In this document: piece by piece, positions 1 to 9,017 of the stretch
Position numbering within the stretch: the first letter of the stretch is position 1
Layout of the letters: each line of letters starts with the position of its first letter
DNA from: Richelia intracellularis
Lineage (GTDB): Bacteria; Cyanobacteriota; Cyanobacteriia; Cyanobacteriales; Nostocaceae
Direction: 5' to 3'
Assembly: GCA_000613065.1 (NCBI GenBank)
Contig: CBZS010000581.1
Location: 1-32,524 of the forward strand
DNA length: 32,524 nucleotides
The notes under the pieces: generated by a model
Seen by the model: only the letters and a program-made list of their open reading frames with translations
Told to the model about the DNA's origin: nothing
Database searches by the model: none
Program-made: the position numbers and the translations under genes

Positions 1-300
1 AGCAACGAGGATAATATTCGGATCTACCCAACCACTACGATAATCGACAAAACGACGTACCAAAGGGGTTAGAAACCAAATCCACCAAGTAAAGCCTAAA
101 TAGAGAAGTGGGTAACGCCAGTATAAAAATAAACCAACAATGAATGCAGTCAAAGGGAAAGCTGGGCGAATAATACTACCAGTAGCAACAACAGTACAAG
201 CAGTGGTTAAGAAAATTAGCGCGCCAATCGCCAACCACCCTAAAGTAGATTGTTGCTGAGGATAAACCTTGATATTGGGGTAATGGGGAGAAACAGCCAT
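1..300 (-). CDS. O-antigen polymerase/ligase-like membrane protein, N-terminal 100 residues (runs off the left edge)
   Basis: The frame is open from an ATG at 298-300 to the window edge, so only the first 100 residues are visible. They start MAVSPHYPNIKVYPQQQ and then hold three hydrophobic stretches, at about residues 18-40, 44-60 and 64-80. The last is rich in Trp and is followed by the basic segment VRRFVDYRSGW. This layout fits the multi-span Wzy/WaaL-like proteins found at the ends of cyanobacterial polysaccharide clusters, but the diagnostic central loop lies outside the window. It follows a GT2 gene on the same strand after 140 bp, so it is probably the next gene of the same cluster, joining or transferring the repeat units at the plasma membrane. 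The membrane-protein call is firm; the polymerase/ligase identity is inference. Confidence 0.6.
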   Translation of the reverse strand, partial: MAVSPHYPNIKVYPQQQSTLGWLAIGALIFLTTACTVVATGSIIRPAFPLTAFIVGLFLYWRYPLLYLGFTWWIWFLTPLVRRFVDYRSGWVDPNIILVA

Positions 301-440
301 GCAATTTTAGATTTTTTTTCTGCTTGACACTTTTAAGTTGATGAAATTACATTCAATTTCTATTTGATTCAGTAGAAAAAACGTAGTTTCTCTATTGGGG
401 TTGATTTGTGTTGAAGTCAGACTAACCAAGCATTGTAGTA

Positions 441-1409
441 TTACTGAATTGGCGTTCTAGTGCTGCCTGGTATGGGATATGGACTATCCCACTGTTTCCA
501 AGTACACCAGCCCCACCAACGTCCCTCCATGGAAGCTAACCACTTCCTTGTAGCCAAACTTCCTTCAATAAGAAGTAAACGGAACCATTGCACCAAGCCC
601 AGAGCATCCCGAGTTCCCACCAGCACAGCCCAAATTACAAATACTAACCTTTGCACAGGAGAAAAATACTCCAACAACCCCAGAGTTTCGTTATGAACAG
701 CGTTAATAAAAGCTAATTGATGAAATTGCTGTCTTTTATCTTCATCAAAACGCTTTGCTGGATAGTGATTTACCTTTATTTGAGGATCGTAAACTAACTT
801 CCAACCTAATTTTTTTAACGCCAAACAAAATGCTAGCTCAAAGTGTACTTGTGCTCCCGTACCATGCATCCTCTGATCAAAACTTAAATCAGAAATAGCA
901 CAACTACGAAAACTCATATTAACACCCTTAAGGACATCCACCTCCCTGACTTTCCCTATACCCAAGTGATGATTCCCAATCACCCGTCCAAACCATTGCA
1001 CCTTTCCTACTGTGTTGCGAAAACCATCTTCCAGTTGATTGTGTTGGTAAATCCAATCCCTTCCCCCCACAGCGCCAATTGAACTATCATGGCAAAAGCG
1101 ATCGCTAATTTTGGCTAACCAAGTGGGATGAGGTGCAGCATCATCATCGGTAATAGAGACAATATGACCATTAACTACTGCCAATCCGGCGTTGAGTGCG
1201 GCTACTACCCCAGGAGCAGATACTGTCACAACCTCTAATGGTAAAGTTCCAGGATCGAATTCTGACAGAAATTTCCAGGTTTCTTTATCTGTATCCCTAA
1301 CTACTAAAATTACTTGAGTCGGTGGCTTAGTTTGAGCTTGAATTGCTAACAAACAACAGGATAAATCTAGAGGACGACGATAAGTCGGAATCAGAACTGT
1401 GTTTTCCAT
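441..1409 (-). CDS. Glycosyltransferase family 2 (GT-A fold)
   Basis: This 322-residue protein begins MENTVLIPTYRRP, the usual first beta strand of a GT2 enzyme. The metal and nucleotide-sugar binding acidic motif VSITDDD lies at residues 84-90, and the conserved TWL follows. GT2 enzymes transfer a sugar from a nucleotide donor to a growing lipid-linked glycan on the cytoplasmic face. Residues about 248-285 are hydrophobic and rich in Trp, so the C-terminus may touch the membrane. Its start overlaps the end of the upstream GT4 gene by 19 bp, which argues for translational coupling and shared transcription. Donor and acceptor cannot be read from sequence. By position it corresponds to one of the glycosyltransferases downstream of hepA in the Anabaena HEP island. 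Confidence 0.88.
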   Translation of the reverse strand: MENTVLIPTYRRPLDLSCCLLAIQAQTKPPTQVILVVRDTDKETWKFLSEFDPGTLPLEVVTVSAPGVVAALNAGLAVVNGHIVSITDDDAAPHPTWLAKISDRFCHDSSIGAVGGRDWIYQHNQLEDGFRNTVGKVQWFGRVIGNHHLGIGKVREVDVLKGVNMSFRSCAISDLSFDQRMHGTGAQVHFELAFCLALKKLGWKLVYDPQIKVNHYPAKRFDEDKRQQFHQLAFINAVHNETLGLLEYFSPVQRLVFVIWAVLVGTRDALGLVQWFRLLLIEGSLATRKWLASMEGRWWGWCTWKQWDSPYPIPGSTRTPIQ

Positions 1410-2530
1410 TGGTGATTCAACTCCTCAAATAAATTTAAATAGGTTCGCGCCATATTTTTCCAGCTATTTGCCTCAGCTACAATCCGCGCTGCTTTTCCCA
1501 TACTTTTCATCAGAGAGGGACGATTAACTAAAAATGACATGGCTGAACTCAGACTTTGAATATCATTACAATCAGATAAAACTATCCCTGAACCGGGAGT
1601 GACTAATTCCGCACCTCCGGTAGTATTCGCTGTAATGACTGGTAATCCTGAAGCCATAGCTTCTAATAGAACTAGGGTGCAAGCTTCGTAACGAGAAGGG
1701 AAAACAAACACATCAGCTGCCCGCATAATTGCGGCTATATCCCGACGGTAGCCGAGAAAATGTACTCTTCCTCCTAAACCTAGGGATGTTGCTAATCCAG
1801 GGAAAGGACTACCTTCTGTATTACCTACTACTGCTAAATGCAGATTGGGGACTTGGAGCAAAGCATGGAAGATGGTATCTAAGTTTTTTCTGGATGTGCG
1901 AATATCTCCAGCAAATAGGGCTAAATTTATATCTTCAGGTAAACCTAATTGGGTGCGAGAACTGTTACCAGGGGTAAATTCTTGTAAATCGACTCCATTA
2001 GTAATGGTGCGGATTTTAGTCGCTGGTATACCAAGAGTTACCAATTCCTGTTTGACTTTTTCTGATACAGCTACAATTAATCGTGCTTGTTGAAAAGATT
2101 GTTGTTCCCAAATAGCATTTGCAGCAGTATATAGCCATTGGTAAGCACCATATAAATCATGACGGGTGCGAGAAATATGAGCAGGTGATTGTAACCAAGA
2201 ACTGTGGACAAAATGTACTGCATTCATATCGGCTTGAGCATTTGTGATGGCACCATTGACTTTGATTACATCAAAAATATTCCTATTTTTATGCAGCCAT
2301 GTAGCACTTTGTTGAGTGAAAACTAAATTTCTTAGTAGTTCGGTGGGAATAGATTTTACTGGGATATAAATACATTTTAATCCCGGATATTCCTTTATCT
2401 CTGGTGCAATTTCGCTAGCTAATAAAGTTATTTCATAACCTCGATTTGCAGCAGCTTTAAATATTTCATAATTAACTCTCCCTTGTCCATCTCCTTTTTT
2501 AAATTTATGATTGACAATACATATTTTCAT
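1391..2530 (-). CDS. Glycosyltransferase family 4 (GT-B fold)
   Basis: The protein has 379 residues. The N-terminal half contains the acceptor-side Rossmann domain with GQGRVNYEIF at about 16-24. The C-terminal half carries the GT4 donor site: NGVDLQEF at 178-185, RKNL at 214-217 and the E-x7-E pair (E282 and E290) within the segment YEACTLVLLEAMASGLP. Retaining GT4 enzymes use NDP-sugars and need no metal. Its stop lies inside the downstream GT2 gene (19-bp overlap), and its start is 29 bp past the stop of the upstream GT2, so the three transferases read as one operon. Length and motif spacing are normal and I see no damage. It resembles alr2837 of the Anabaena HEP island by position; this is from memory of gene order. 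Confidence 0.9.
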   Translation of the reverse strand: MKICIVNHKFKKGDGQGRVNYEIFKAAANRGYEITLLASEIAPEIKEYPGLKCIYIPVKSIPTELLRNLVFTQQSATWLHKNRNIFDVIKVNGAITNAQADMNAVHFVHSSWLQSPAHISRTRHDLYGAYQWLYTAANAIWEQQSFQQARLIVAVSEKVKQELVTLGIPATKIRTITNGVDLQEFTPGNSSRTQLGLPEDINLALFAGDIRTSRKNLDTIFHALLQVPNLHLAVVGNTEGSPFPGLATSLGLGGRVHFLGYRRDIAAIMRAADVFVFPSRYEACTLVLLEAMASGLPVITANTTGGAELVTPGSGIVLSDCNDIQSLSSAMSFLVNRPSLMKSMGKAARIVAEANSWKNMARTYLNLFEELNHQWKTQF

Positions 2531-2559
2531 TTTCTTTGAGAAATAAATAGTAATCTCAT

Positions 2560-3552
2560 CTATCTATAAGAGCCTAGTAGTTGATTGGTAATGCTTTGGG
2601 GGATGTAACTCAGAATCAAAGTTACCAAATTGCGGAGATTAAAATTATGTGCTTTAATTACCTTCCAAATATAGGGACGAGCTTCTTTAATATGTCCTAT
2701 TCTGAGTAATCCGATGGCTAAAGTTGTGTGAGATTCTAGATATTTTTTTTGAAAATGGGAATGAAATTTTTGCATTTTTTCATCCTCTAAAAACTGTTGG
2801 TAACAAAAAAGTTCACTTTTGGCTTTGCGGATTTTGGCTTCAGCATCTCGTTTACCACTCTGCATGGTATCTGTATATAAATGTTCCCTATATTTAGTTA
2901 ATCTTTGAGGAAGATAATAAGCTCCATAATCAGAAATACAACATAAATAGGTTAAATATAAATCCCACATTCCTCCTACTTCTGTAGGAATTGTATCCCA
3001 ATTAATCAATTCTCTACGAATCATACAAGCTGCTGCAGTGGGAATAGATTTATTGATTAATCCAAGCTCAATAAAGGGTTTATAAATACCTTCCTTTAGT
3101 AGATTTCTTTGATATGCTTTGCTATATCTTTCTGTTGCGACAGTATCAATATCACCTTCACTATCAATAATTAATTGATCGCAGAAAGCAAGAATAAAAT
3201 TATCATTGTTTTCTAAAATGGGAACTAATTTTTTCAAAAAATCAGGTTCCCAAAGATCATCATCATGTAAGCTAGCAATATATTTACCTTTTGCCATCTT
3301 TAAAGCATGAATCTGATTGGCAAACATACCAATATTTTTTGGATGTTGCCAATATTTAATTCTGGGGTCTAGAAATGATTCTACTATTTCTTGAGTATCG
3401 TCAATACTACAATTATCCGAAATAATAACTTCAATATTGCGGTAAGTTTGTTTTACTGCACTATCAATCGCTTGTTGTAGGTAATAGCAGCGATTATAAG
3501 TAGGAATAATTATACTAACTAATGGCTTTTTTTTCTCTAGATTTTTTAACAT
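2560..3552 (-). CDS. Glycosyltransferase family 2
   Basis: A 330-residue GT2 enzyme. It has the opening strand VSIIIPTYNR at 12-21, the SDN motif at 45-47 and the acidic DxD-like motif HDDDLWEPDF at 96-105. The C-terminal 100 residues are rich in Lys and Phe and look like a helical acceptor or tail region. It lies 85 bp downstream of the hepA-like ABC transporter and 29 bp upstream of the GT4 gene, matching the slot of alr2836 in Anabaena (recalled order). It probably adds one residue of the heterocyst envelope polysaccharide repeat in the cytoplasm. The sugar specificity is unknown. Confidence 0.9.
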   Translation of the reverse strand: MLKNLEKKKPLVSIIIPTYNRCYYLQQAIDSAVKQTYRNIEVIISDNCSIDDTQEIVESFLDPRIKYWQHPKNIGMFANQIHALKMAKGKYIASLHDDDLWEPDFLKKLVPILENNDNFILAFCDQLIIDSEGDIDTVATERYSKAYQRNLLKEGIYKPFIELGLINKSIPTAAACMIRRELINWDTIPTEVGGMWDLYLTYLCCISDYGAYYLPQRLTKYREHLYTDTMQSGKRDAEAKIRKAKSELFCYQQFLEDEKMQKFHSHFQKKYLESHTTLAIGLLRIGHIKEARPYIWKVIKAHNFNLRNLVTLILSYIPQSITNQLLGSYR

Positions 3553-3637
3553 TTTTTGCTATTTACCTGAAGATAAATTAACCCAATAAACCAGACTTAT
3601 TGCATTATTAAATTGAATTAATTCTTTCAAATGCGGG

Positions 3638-5488
3638 CTACATTTCATACTGAGTTTTGTGATATTGCCAAAGCTTACCTCGTAATTTGAGCAATTCTTG
3701 ATAAGTACCTTGTTCAACAATTCTTCCATGCTCTAAAACGACGACTTTATCAGCCTTCGCAATAGTAGATAAACGATGAGCGATCGCAATTACTGTTCTC
3801 CCCACAGCAAGTTTTTCCAATGATTCCTGAATGAGTTTCTCTGTCATCGAATCTAATGCACTGGTAGCTTCATCCAAAATCAGAATATCGGGATTCTTAA
3901 GTAAAGCACGAGCGATGGCAATTCTTTGTCGTTGTCCACCAGATAAACGCACACCGCGATCGCCTAAAATGCTATTAAAGCCTTCTGGCATTTCTTGAAT
4001 AAAATCAATGGCATTGGCTAATTTAGCAACTTTTTTAATTTCTACTTCAGTTGCTCCCTCTGTTCCATACCCAATATTATTCCATACTGAATCGTTAAAA
4101 ATAAATGTGTCCTGGCTAACAACTGCTATTTTGCTACGTAGGGAATTGAGTTCTAATTGTTGAATATCTATCCCATCCACCGAAATAATTCCATCGGTAA
4201 CATCATAAAAACGCGGAATTAGATCAACTAAAGTTGTTTTTCCGGCACCAGTTCCACCTACCAGTGCAGTTATTTTTCCCCGTTCAATACTTAAGGTAAT
4301 ATTTTGTAAAACTAACTCTCTCTTATCATAACCAAAGTCAACGGAGATTAAATCAATCCCTTTTTTTAAACCAGGAAAAGAGACAGTACCATTTTGGAAA
4401 TAAACTTTATTATCTGTTCGTAGTAGTTCCTGAATATTGTGAATTGAGCCTTGGAGTGTACTAATAAAAGCCATAGTTGCATTGACATCTTGCATAATCG
4501 GAACCAAGCGGAATAGAACAAAGAAAAATGTCAGCAATGAAGCTACTTGTAAACTACCAACTACGACATATCTACTAAAAGCCACAATGATCATACTCAC
4601 AAGTACGGTAGTTGCTACCCCTTCCGCAAATGGCTTGATTAATGTCCAAGTCCGAGCAACTTTTTTAGAAGCACGGACTACATTCTCACTGGCTTGATAA
4701 TAACGTTGACGTTCAAAATCTTGGGTTGTAAATGCATGGACGGTACGAATAGCTTGAATAAATTCGATAGCAGTAGATGTAAACTCACCATTAGCTGTTG
4801 ACAAGCCAAAACTTTTCTCTCTAATTTTGGCATTTAATGTTTTAAACCCTGCACCTAACAAAGAAAATAGTAATACTGAAACTATTGTTAGCTGCCAGGA
4901 AATAATTAACATAGATGTCAAATATACAATAGTAGTCAGCCCCCTGGTAACTAAAAATGATAAGCCACTAAAACCCTGCTTTATCCTTTCTATCTCCGTT
5001 GTGAGAGTATTAACTATCTCACTAGAACGGTTTTTATTAAAATAACTTAGAGGGAGAGATTGTAACTGTTCAAATATTTGTTTCCGTAAGCGATCACCAA
5101 GATTTAACTGGGCTAATTCCGTATTTAGTTGTGCTAAATAATTAAATACGGCACGGATCCAAGTCGTAAACAAAATAAGAATTGATATTCGATATAAACG
5201 GCTAATAGCTGATGCATTAATGCCTAGAAAGAAGGTGTCAAACCATTCTATACCTATTTGAAAAGGCTCGGAATTAGGAGTAGTTAACTTTTGCAAAAAA
5301 GGTAAAAGTAAGCCAATACTAGCTCCTTCAAATATAGCTGCAAGTGTGGAAAAGACTAAAGCAAAAACTGCAACTCGCCAAAAATATCTAAATTCTCTAA
5401 GAATTAGATAATTCTTTTGCCATATTTTTGTAGTTTTCAAAACATTACTACAAGCTTTAGGTAGGGCTTTATCAATTTTTATATACAT
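3638..5488 (-). CDS. hepA: HepA-like ABC exporter, fused membrane and ATPase domains
   Basis: This 616-residue half-transporter has an N-terminal ABC type-1 membrane domain (about residues 35-345, with hydrophobic spans near 40-65, 100-115, 185-215 and 290-330) and a C-terminal nucleotide-binding domain. The ATPase motifs are complete: Walker A GGTGAGKTT at 411-419, Q-loop Q459, signature LSGGQRQ at 515-521, Walker B ending ILILDE at 540, D-loop SALD and switch H571. It belongs to the MsbA/lipid-linked oligosaccharide exporter type and should act as a homodimer. In Anabaena, HepA is needed to deposit the heterocyst envelope polysaccharide. The symbol rests on the neighbourhood (wzc-like, hepC-like, then this gene, then GT2 and GT4), which matches the HEP island order I recall. 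Other MsbA-like exporters would show the same motifs. Confidence 0.85.
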   Translation of the reverse strand: MYIKIDKALPKACSNVLKTTKIWQKNYLILREFRYFWRVAVFALVFSTLAAIFEGASIGLLLPFLQKLTTPNSEPFQIGIEWFDTFFLGINASAISRLYRISILILFTTWIRAVFNYLAQLNTELAQLNLGDRLRKQIFEQLQSLPLSYFNKNRSSEIVNTLTTEIERIKQGFSGLSFLVTRGLTTIVYLTSMLIISWQLTIVSVLLFSLLGAGFKTLNAKIREKSFGLSTANGEFTSTAIEFIQAIRTVHAFTTQDFERQRYYQASENVVRASKKVARTWTLIKPFAEGVATTVLVSMIIVAFSRYVVVGSLQVASLLTFFFVLFRLVPIMQDVNATMAFISTLQGSIHNIQELLRTDNKVYFQNGTVSFPGLKKGIDLISVDFGYDKRELVLQNITLSIERGKITALVGGTGAGKTTLVDLIPRFYDVTDGIISVDGIDIQQLELNSLRSKIAVVSQDTFIFNDSVWNNIGYGTEGATEVEIKKVAKLANAIDFIQEMPEGFNSILGDRGVRLSGGQRQRIAIARALLKNPDILILDEATSALDSMTEKLIQESLEKLAVGRTVIAIAHRLSTIAKADKVVVLEHGRIVEQGTYQELLKLRGKLWQYHKTQYEM

Positions 5489-5571
5489 ATTGCTTAACCA
5501 TATTTTTATTGCTTCAATATATCAGCGTTATTTATTTCTTCGATATTTTTTACTATGAATGGTTATATCAT

Positions 5572-6351
5572 TTAATTATTCCAATGGGAATAAATACTTA
5601 TCAATGCAGGCATTTTATTTAGCTGTTTCTGCTGTTTAAAAGTTAGTTTAGCTGCATCTTTTATAGTCAAACTATTATAACCAAATAAAAGCATTTCTCC
5701 CCGAATAACATTTAGTAATTCTGGAATTCTATCAAATGCATATTTTTGTATTATTTCCCTCGCACTCATATTTATATCACTATTATCATCTATAAAACTG
5801 ATATTTTTGAAGTTAAACCTTATCCTTTTGAATAATTTACCGCGTCTTCCTACACACCATTCATAATTAATTGCTAACTGATGGGAATAAAACTTTATCC
5901 ACAAAATTAGAGTTAAGATTAATGGCATTAATAATACCAACAAAACACAAGCTAAAAAACTATTAATTAATTGTTGTATCGCATTGAAAAATAAATTAGA
6001 ATTGTCTCCTTTAGGGATATAGAAATATATTGGTTTATTCGCTGCTTCACAGGCATTTATCCAGAATATTAATTGTTCTATTCCTACCTGTGGATCAATG
6101 CGTATTAAAGAAACGGGAGAGTTGCATAAACAATCTATTAAAGTTTTCTCTTCACTTAAAACATAAATATATTTCTTCTGGCGGTAATTGACGGGTTTAA
6201 TTAATAATTGATTTCTCCGCCATAGAAGTTGACAATAAAGTGCTCGCTCATGTTGATCGTTTTGATAAAAATTGCTTTGTTTAGGAAAAGAATCAATGAT
6301 TGATGTTGTCATTGTTTTTGTGTTAATGAAGCGATGTTGAGTTAACTGCAA
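5572..6351 (-). CDS. hepC: HepC-like bacterial sugar-transferase relative with altered catalytic motifs
   Basis: The protein has 259 residues. A predicted cytoplasmic region (1-120) precedes one strong membrane helix at about 128-152, followed by a domain that aligns by eye with the bacterial sugar transferase (WbaP/WcaJ) C-terminus: VGRRGKLFKRIRFNFK at 167-182 and DRIPELLNVIRGEM at 207-220. In that family the enzyme moves a sugar phosphate onto undecaprenyl phosphate. Here the usual Asp-Glu of the DELPQ-type motif reads Asp-Arg, and the GPRP motif after it reads GYNS, so classical catalysis is doubtful. Met14 is a possible alternative start. It sits 83 bp upstream of hepA and 401 bp after the wzc-like gene, the position of hepC in Anabaena. 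The symbol is assigned by synteny and domain. Confidence 0.75.
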   Translation of the reverse strand: MQLTQHRFINTKTMTTSIIDSFPKQSNFYQNDQHERALYCQLLWRRNQLLIKPVNYRQKKYIYVLSEEKTLIDCLCNSPVSLIRIDPQVGIEQLIFWINACEAANKPIYFYIPKGDNSNLFFNAIQQLINSFLACVLLVLLMPLILTLILWIKFYSHQLAINYEWCVGRRGKLFKRIRFNFKNISFIDDNSDINMSAREIIQKYAFDRIPELLNVIRGEMLLFGYNSLTIKDAAKLTFKQQKQLNKMPALISIYSHWNN

Positions 6352-6752
6352 TCACCAATATATATACTATTTTGGAAACATACAGTTTCAAGTGTAATTC
6401 CTTTTATAAAGGAAGATATCTACTAGGATATAAGAGAGAACCATTGATAAATCATAATTATCTAAATCTTTACAGACTCTTTAAAGAGACAATTGTCTTA
6501 GGATAAGTATTAATAAATAATGTTTTAATACACGAAAATAATGTTTTTTGTTTCGATTAAAACAGATAAAAATATTTCCTTAATACAGATAATTAATGAA
6601 TAATAATCCAAAAACCTTCGGGATAATAGGTATTTTATTCTACCTTTTATCCTCTAACATATTTAATTATTGTAAAATCAACTTAGATGTGTAGGGATAA
6701 CCATCCTCAGATACTGTTTATCATTTAGTAAACCGCTTTAATATTGCTCCAA
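6352..6752. other. 401-bp AT-rich intergenic region between the wzc-like gene and hepC
   Basis: No gene is visible on either strand. It holds the candidate NtcA promoter at 6600-6643 and otherwise low-complexity AT-rich DNA. The gap marks the boundary between two transcription units of the polysaccharide island. Confidence 0.7.
6600..6643 (-). promoter_or_regulatory. Candidate NtcA-activated (class II) promoter for hepC-hepA
   Basis: GTATTTTATTCTAC at 6630-6643 is a perfect GTA-N8-TAC, the consensus of the nitrogen regulator NtcA. On the minus strand it is followed 24 bp downstream by TATTAT (plus-strand 6600-6605), which fits the TAN3T -10 box of NtcA-dependent promoters. This places a start site near 6593 and a leader of about 240 nt before hepC. 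The layout is seen; binding and use are inference. The motif is short and could arise by chance in AT-rich DNA. Confidence 0.45.
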
Positions 6753-8981
6753 TTATTTTTCCACTGCTGGTTGTAGTGCTAATGGATGACGTTGAGTATA
6801 AGGAACATAACTATAGTTCACATTAGAAGTTCCATTGGCTACCACACCAATCAAATTTAAACGACTTAACATCCCTGTTGCTTGGACTAGCTGAGTACGA
6901 CTAACCTTACCCATACTGGCTATCATCACCACACTTTGACAACAAGAAGCAGTTAATATTGCATCCACTAAACCCAAAACAGGAGAACCATCAACAATGA
7001 CTAAATCATAATTTTCCTGAAATTCTGCCATTAGTTGCTTCATCCGAGGCGAACTTAATAAATGAGCAGGATCTGTGGGAATAGGTCCTGCAGTTAAAAT
7101 ATCAATATAAGATGAGCCAGAAGAAGGAATGCTAATTTGGCTTGGTGATGTTACTTCTGTACTTAATAAAGTTGAAAGTCCTTGCTCGTTGGGCAATTCT
7201 AACTGTTTATGCAAACTAGGAAAACGCAGATTTGCATCAATAAGTAAAACTTTTTTATGTAAACGAGCTGCGCTCATGGCTAATCCCAAAGCCATAGCTG
7301 ATTTTCCTGGATCCTCAATGGCTGCGGTAATCATTAAAGATTTAGAGTTAGAACCAAGACTGATCATCTCAATATTTTTATAAAGCAAATCCAAGGACTC
7401 CCAACGGGGAGTAGATTGCAACACTTGAACTGTTTGGGATGTTTTGTCTGAGGATTCATCACCAGTTAGTCGCGCCAGTGAATCTCGAGACTCGGTAAGG
7501 GGCATTGTAGGTATTGTCCCCAATACTGGTATGGAAATATTCGTTTCTATCTCTGCTGTAGTCCGCACAGCATCATCAGACGCATCTCTGATAAAAGCAA
7601 CTATGGTTCCTAAAACTAATCCTACCACTCCTCCTAATAAAAGATTTTGCCGCAGCTTGGGGCCTATTTTTACCCCCAGCAGTGGTTCTTCTACAACTTG
7701 CCAATCAAATCCTCCCTTAGAAAGTTCCTGTCTAAGTTCTTGCTCTGCTTGCAAAAGTTGTTTTAATCTATCCCGGCTTAATTTTACTTGGGGACTTAAT
7801 TTACTATACTCAGCCAAAATGCTGGGGAATTGTTTTATTTGTACCCGCAAAGATTGTTCTTTTTTGACTAAACCTTCATCTTTTGCCCGTAGAGCTAATA
7901 TATTGGTTTGGGTTTCCACCAATTCCTTAGCAAGGTTAAGATCAATTTCACCCAATTGTCCTTGTTCCAGGATATCTCCCTGAGAAGTTTTGGTATTTGT
8001 TCCTCCTAAAGTCCGAGAAACTTCTTTTTGCAATAGTTTTACCTGACTATCCCTTTGTTGAATCAGCTTAGTTACTTGGGGAGTACCATCTGTAAAGCGC
8101 AATCTTTCCTGAGCTAAAGTCAATTCTGTTTTTTGTATTTCATTGAGTAAGGCTTGGTAACGAGTAGATTGGCTTAAACGAGAAGAAACCAGAGCATTTT
8201 GAGGCGTACGTTTTAGCTGTTCTTGTAAAGAATTATAACGAGCGATCGCTTCTTCATATTCAGAACGAGTAGCTCGTCGTTTTTCCTGAATTTGATTGAG
8301 AGATGTTTCTAAAGCTTCTGCTTGGGATTCTGGATTAATTAAATTTCGATTTCTACGGAATTTTTGCAAGTTAGCTTCTGCAATTCTCACCTCATTATTT
8401 ACTTGTTTTAATTGTTCTCGAATAACTTTTAAACCTTTTTTTAGCCTATCTTCTTGCTGTTGTTTGTTATACTGAAGATAAACTTTGCGTAGAGCTTCTA
8501 GGACTTTCTGAGTTTTAATTGGATCTTTACCAGTATATTCTGCCAAAAATATTTTTGTTGCCACCTTATCTTCTTGATCTTTGATTTGAGTTAAAACAAA
8601 AGAACGCTGCATTTGTTTTAAGGTCATATGAGGATAATCATCTTGCAATAGGTTAATTGCTTTTTGGATTAATCCAGAAGTCCGCATTAAGTTCAATTGG
8701 GTAACTGTATCAACCACAAAATAAGAATCAGTAAATTCCTTTTGATTTCCAAATCCCTCTTGCTGGTTTTTCCCTTGATAATTAGACTCCACCAGAATTT
8801 GCATGGAGCTTTTATAAGTAGGTTTTGTGAATAAAGTCATTACAGCGGCAATTCCAATGGAAGCAGTTAATACAACTAACAACCAAGGTAATCTACGCAT
8901 TAAAACAGCAAATAATTGTCCATAACCAGGCTCTTTGTCTAATTCTGGATTCATCTGAGCATTAAAATTTGTTTGAAGCAC
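6753..8981 (-). CDS. Wzc-like polysaccharide co-polymerase / BY-kinase-type protein with degenerate ATPase motifs
   Basis: The 742-residue protein has the PCP-2a layout: an N-terminal Wzz domain with a membrane helix at about 32-50, a long coiled-coil periplasmic part (about 175-425), a second helix at about 446-464 and a cytoplasmic P-loop domain from about 530. Such proteins set polymer length and link synthesis to export. The ATPase motifs deviate. The Walker A region reads AAIEDPGKSA at 553-562, keeping GKS but lacking the first Gly. Walker A' reads LLIDANLRFP at 579-588, with Asn for the second Asp. Walker B is LVIVDGSP at 660-667. The C-terminal tail has only three close tyrosines (723, 725, 728). 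It follows the GT4 gene after 36 bp and is probably co-transcribed. By position it matches alr2833 of the HEP island. Kinase activity is uncertain. Confidence 0.88.
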   Translation of the reverse strand: MLQTNFNAQMNPELDKEPGYGQLFAVLMRRLPWLLVVLTASIGIAAVMTLFTKPTYKSSMQILVESNYQGKNQQEGFGNQKEFTDSYFVVDTVTQLNLMRTSGLIQKAINLLQDDYPHMTLKQMQRSFVLTQIKDQEDKVATKIFLAEYTGKDPIKTQKVLEALRKVYLQYNKQQQEDRLKKGLKVIREQLKQVNNEVRIAEANLQKFRRNRNLINPESQAEALETSLNQIQEKRRATRSEYEEAIARYNSLQEQLKRTPQNALVSSRLSQSTRYQALLNEIQKTELTLAQERLRFTDGTPQVTKLIQQRDSQVKLLQKEVSRTLGGTNTKTSQGDILEQGQLGEIDLNLAKELVETQTNILALRAKDEGLVKKEQSLRVQIKQFPSILAEYSKLSPQVKLSRDRLKQLLQAEQELRQELSKGGFDWQVVEEPLLGVKIGPKLRQNLLLGGVVGLVLGTIVAFIRDASDDAVRTTAEIETNISIPVLGTIPTMPLTESRDSLARLTGDESSDKTSQTVQVLQSTPRWESLDLLYKNIEMISLGSNSKSLMITAAIEDPGKSAMALGLAMSAARLHKKVLLIDANLRFPSLHKQLELPNEQGLSTLLSTEVTSPSQISIPSSGSSYIDILTAGPIPTDPAHLLSSPRMKQLMAEFQENYDLVIVDGSPVLGLVDAILTASCCQSVVMIASMGKVSRTQLVQATGMLSRLNLIGVVANGTSNVNYSYVPYTQRHPLALQPAVEK

Positions 8982-9017
8982 TTTTTATCTCTCAATCACT
9001 AATAATTTATGGCTGTT

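Noticed and set aside
7444-7983. 179-codon open frame on the plus strand
   Set aside because: It lies antisense within the wzc-like gene, has Ser/Cys-rich composition typical of a shadow frame, and no ribosome site or family likeness.
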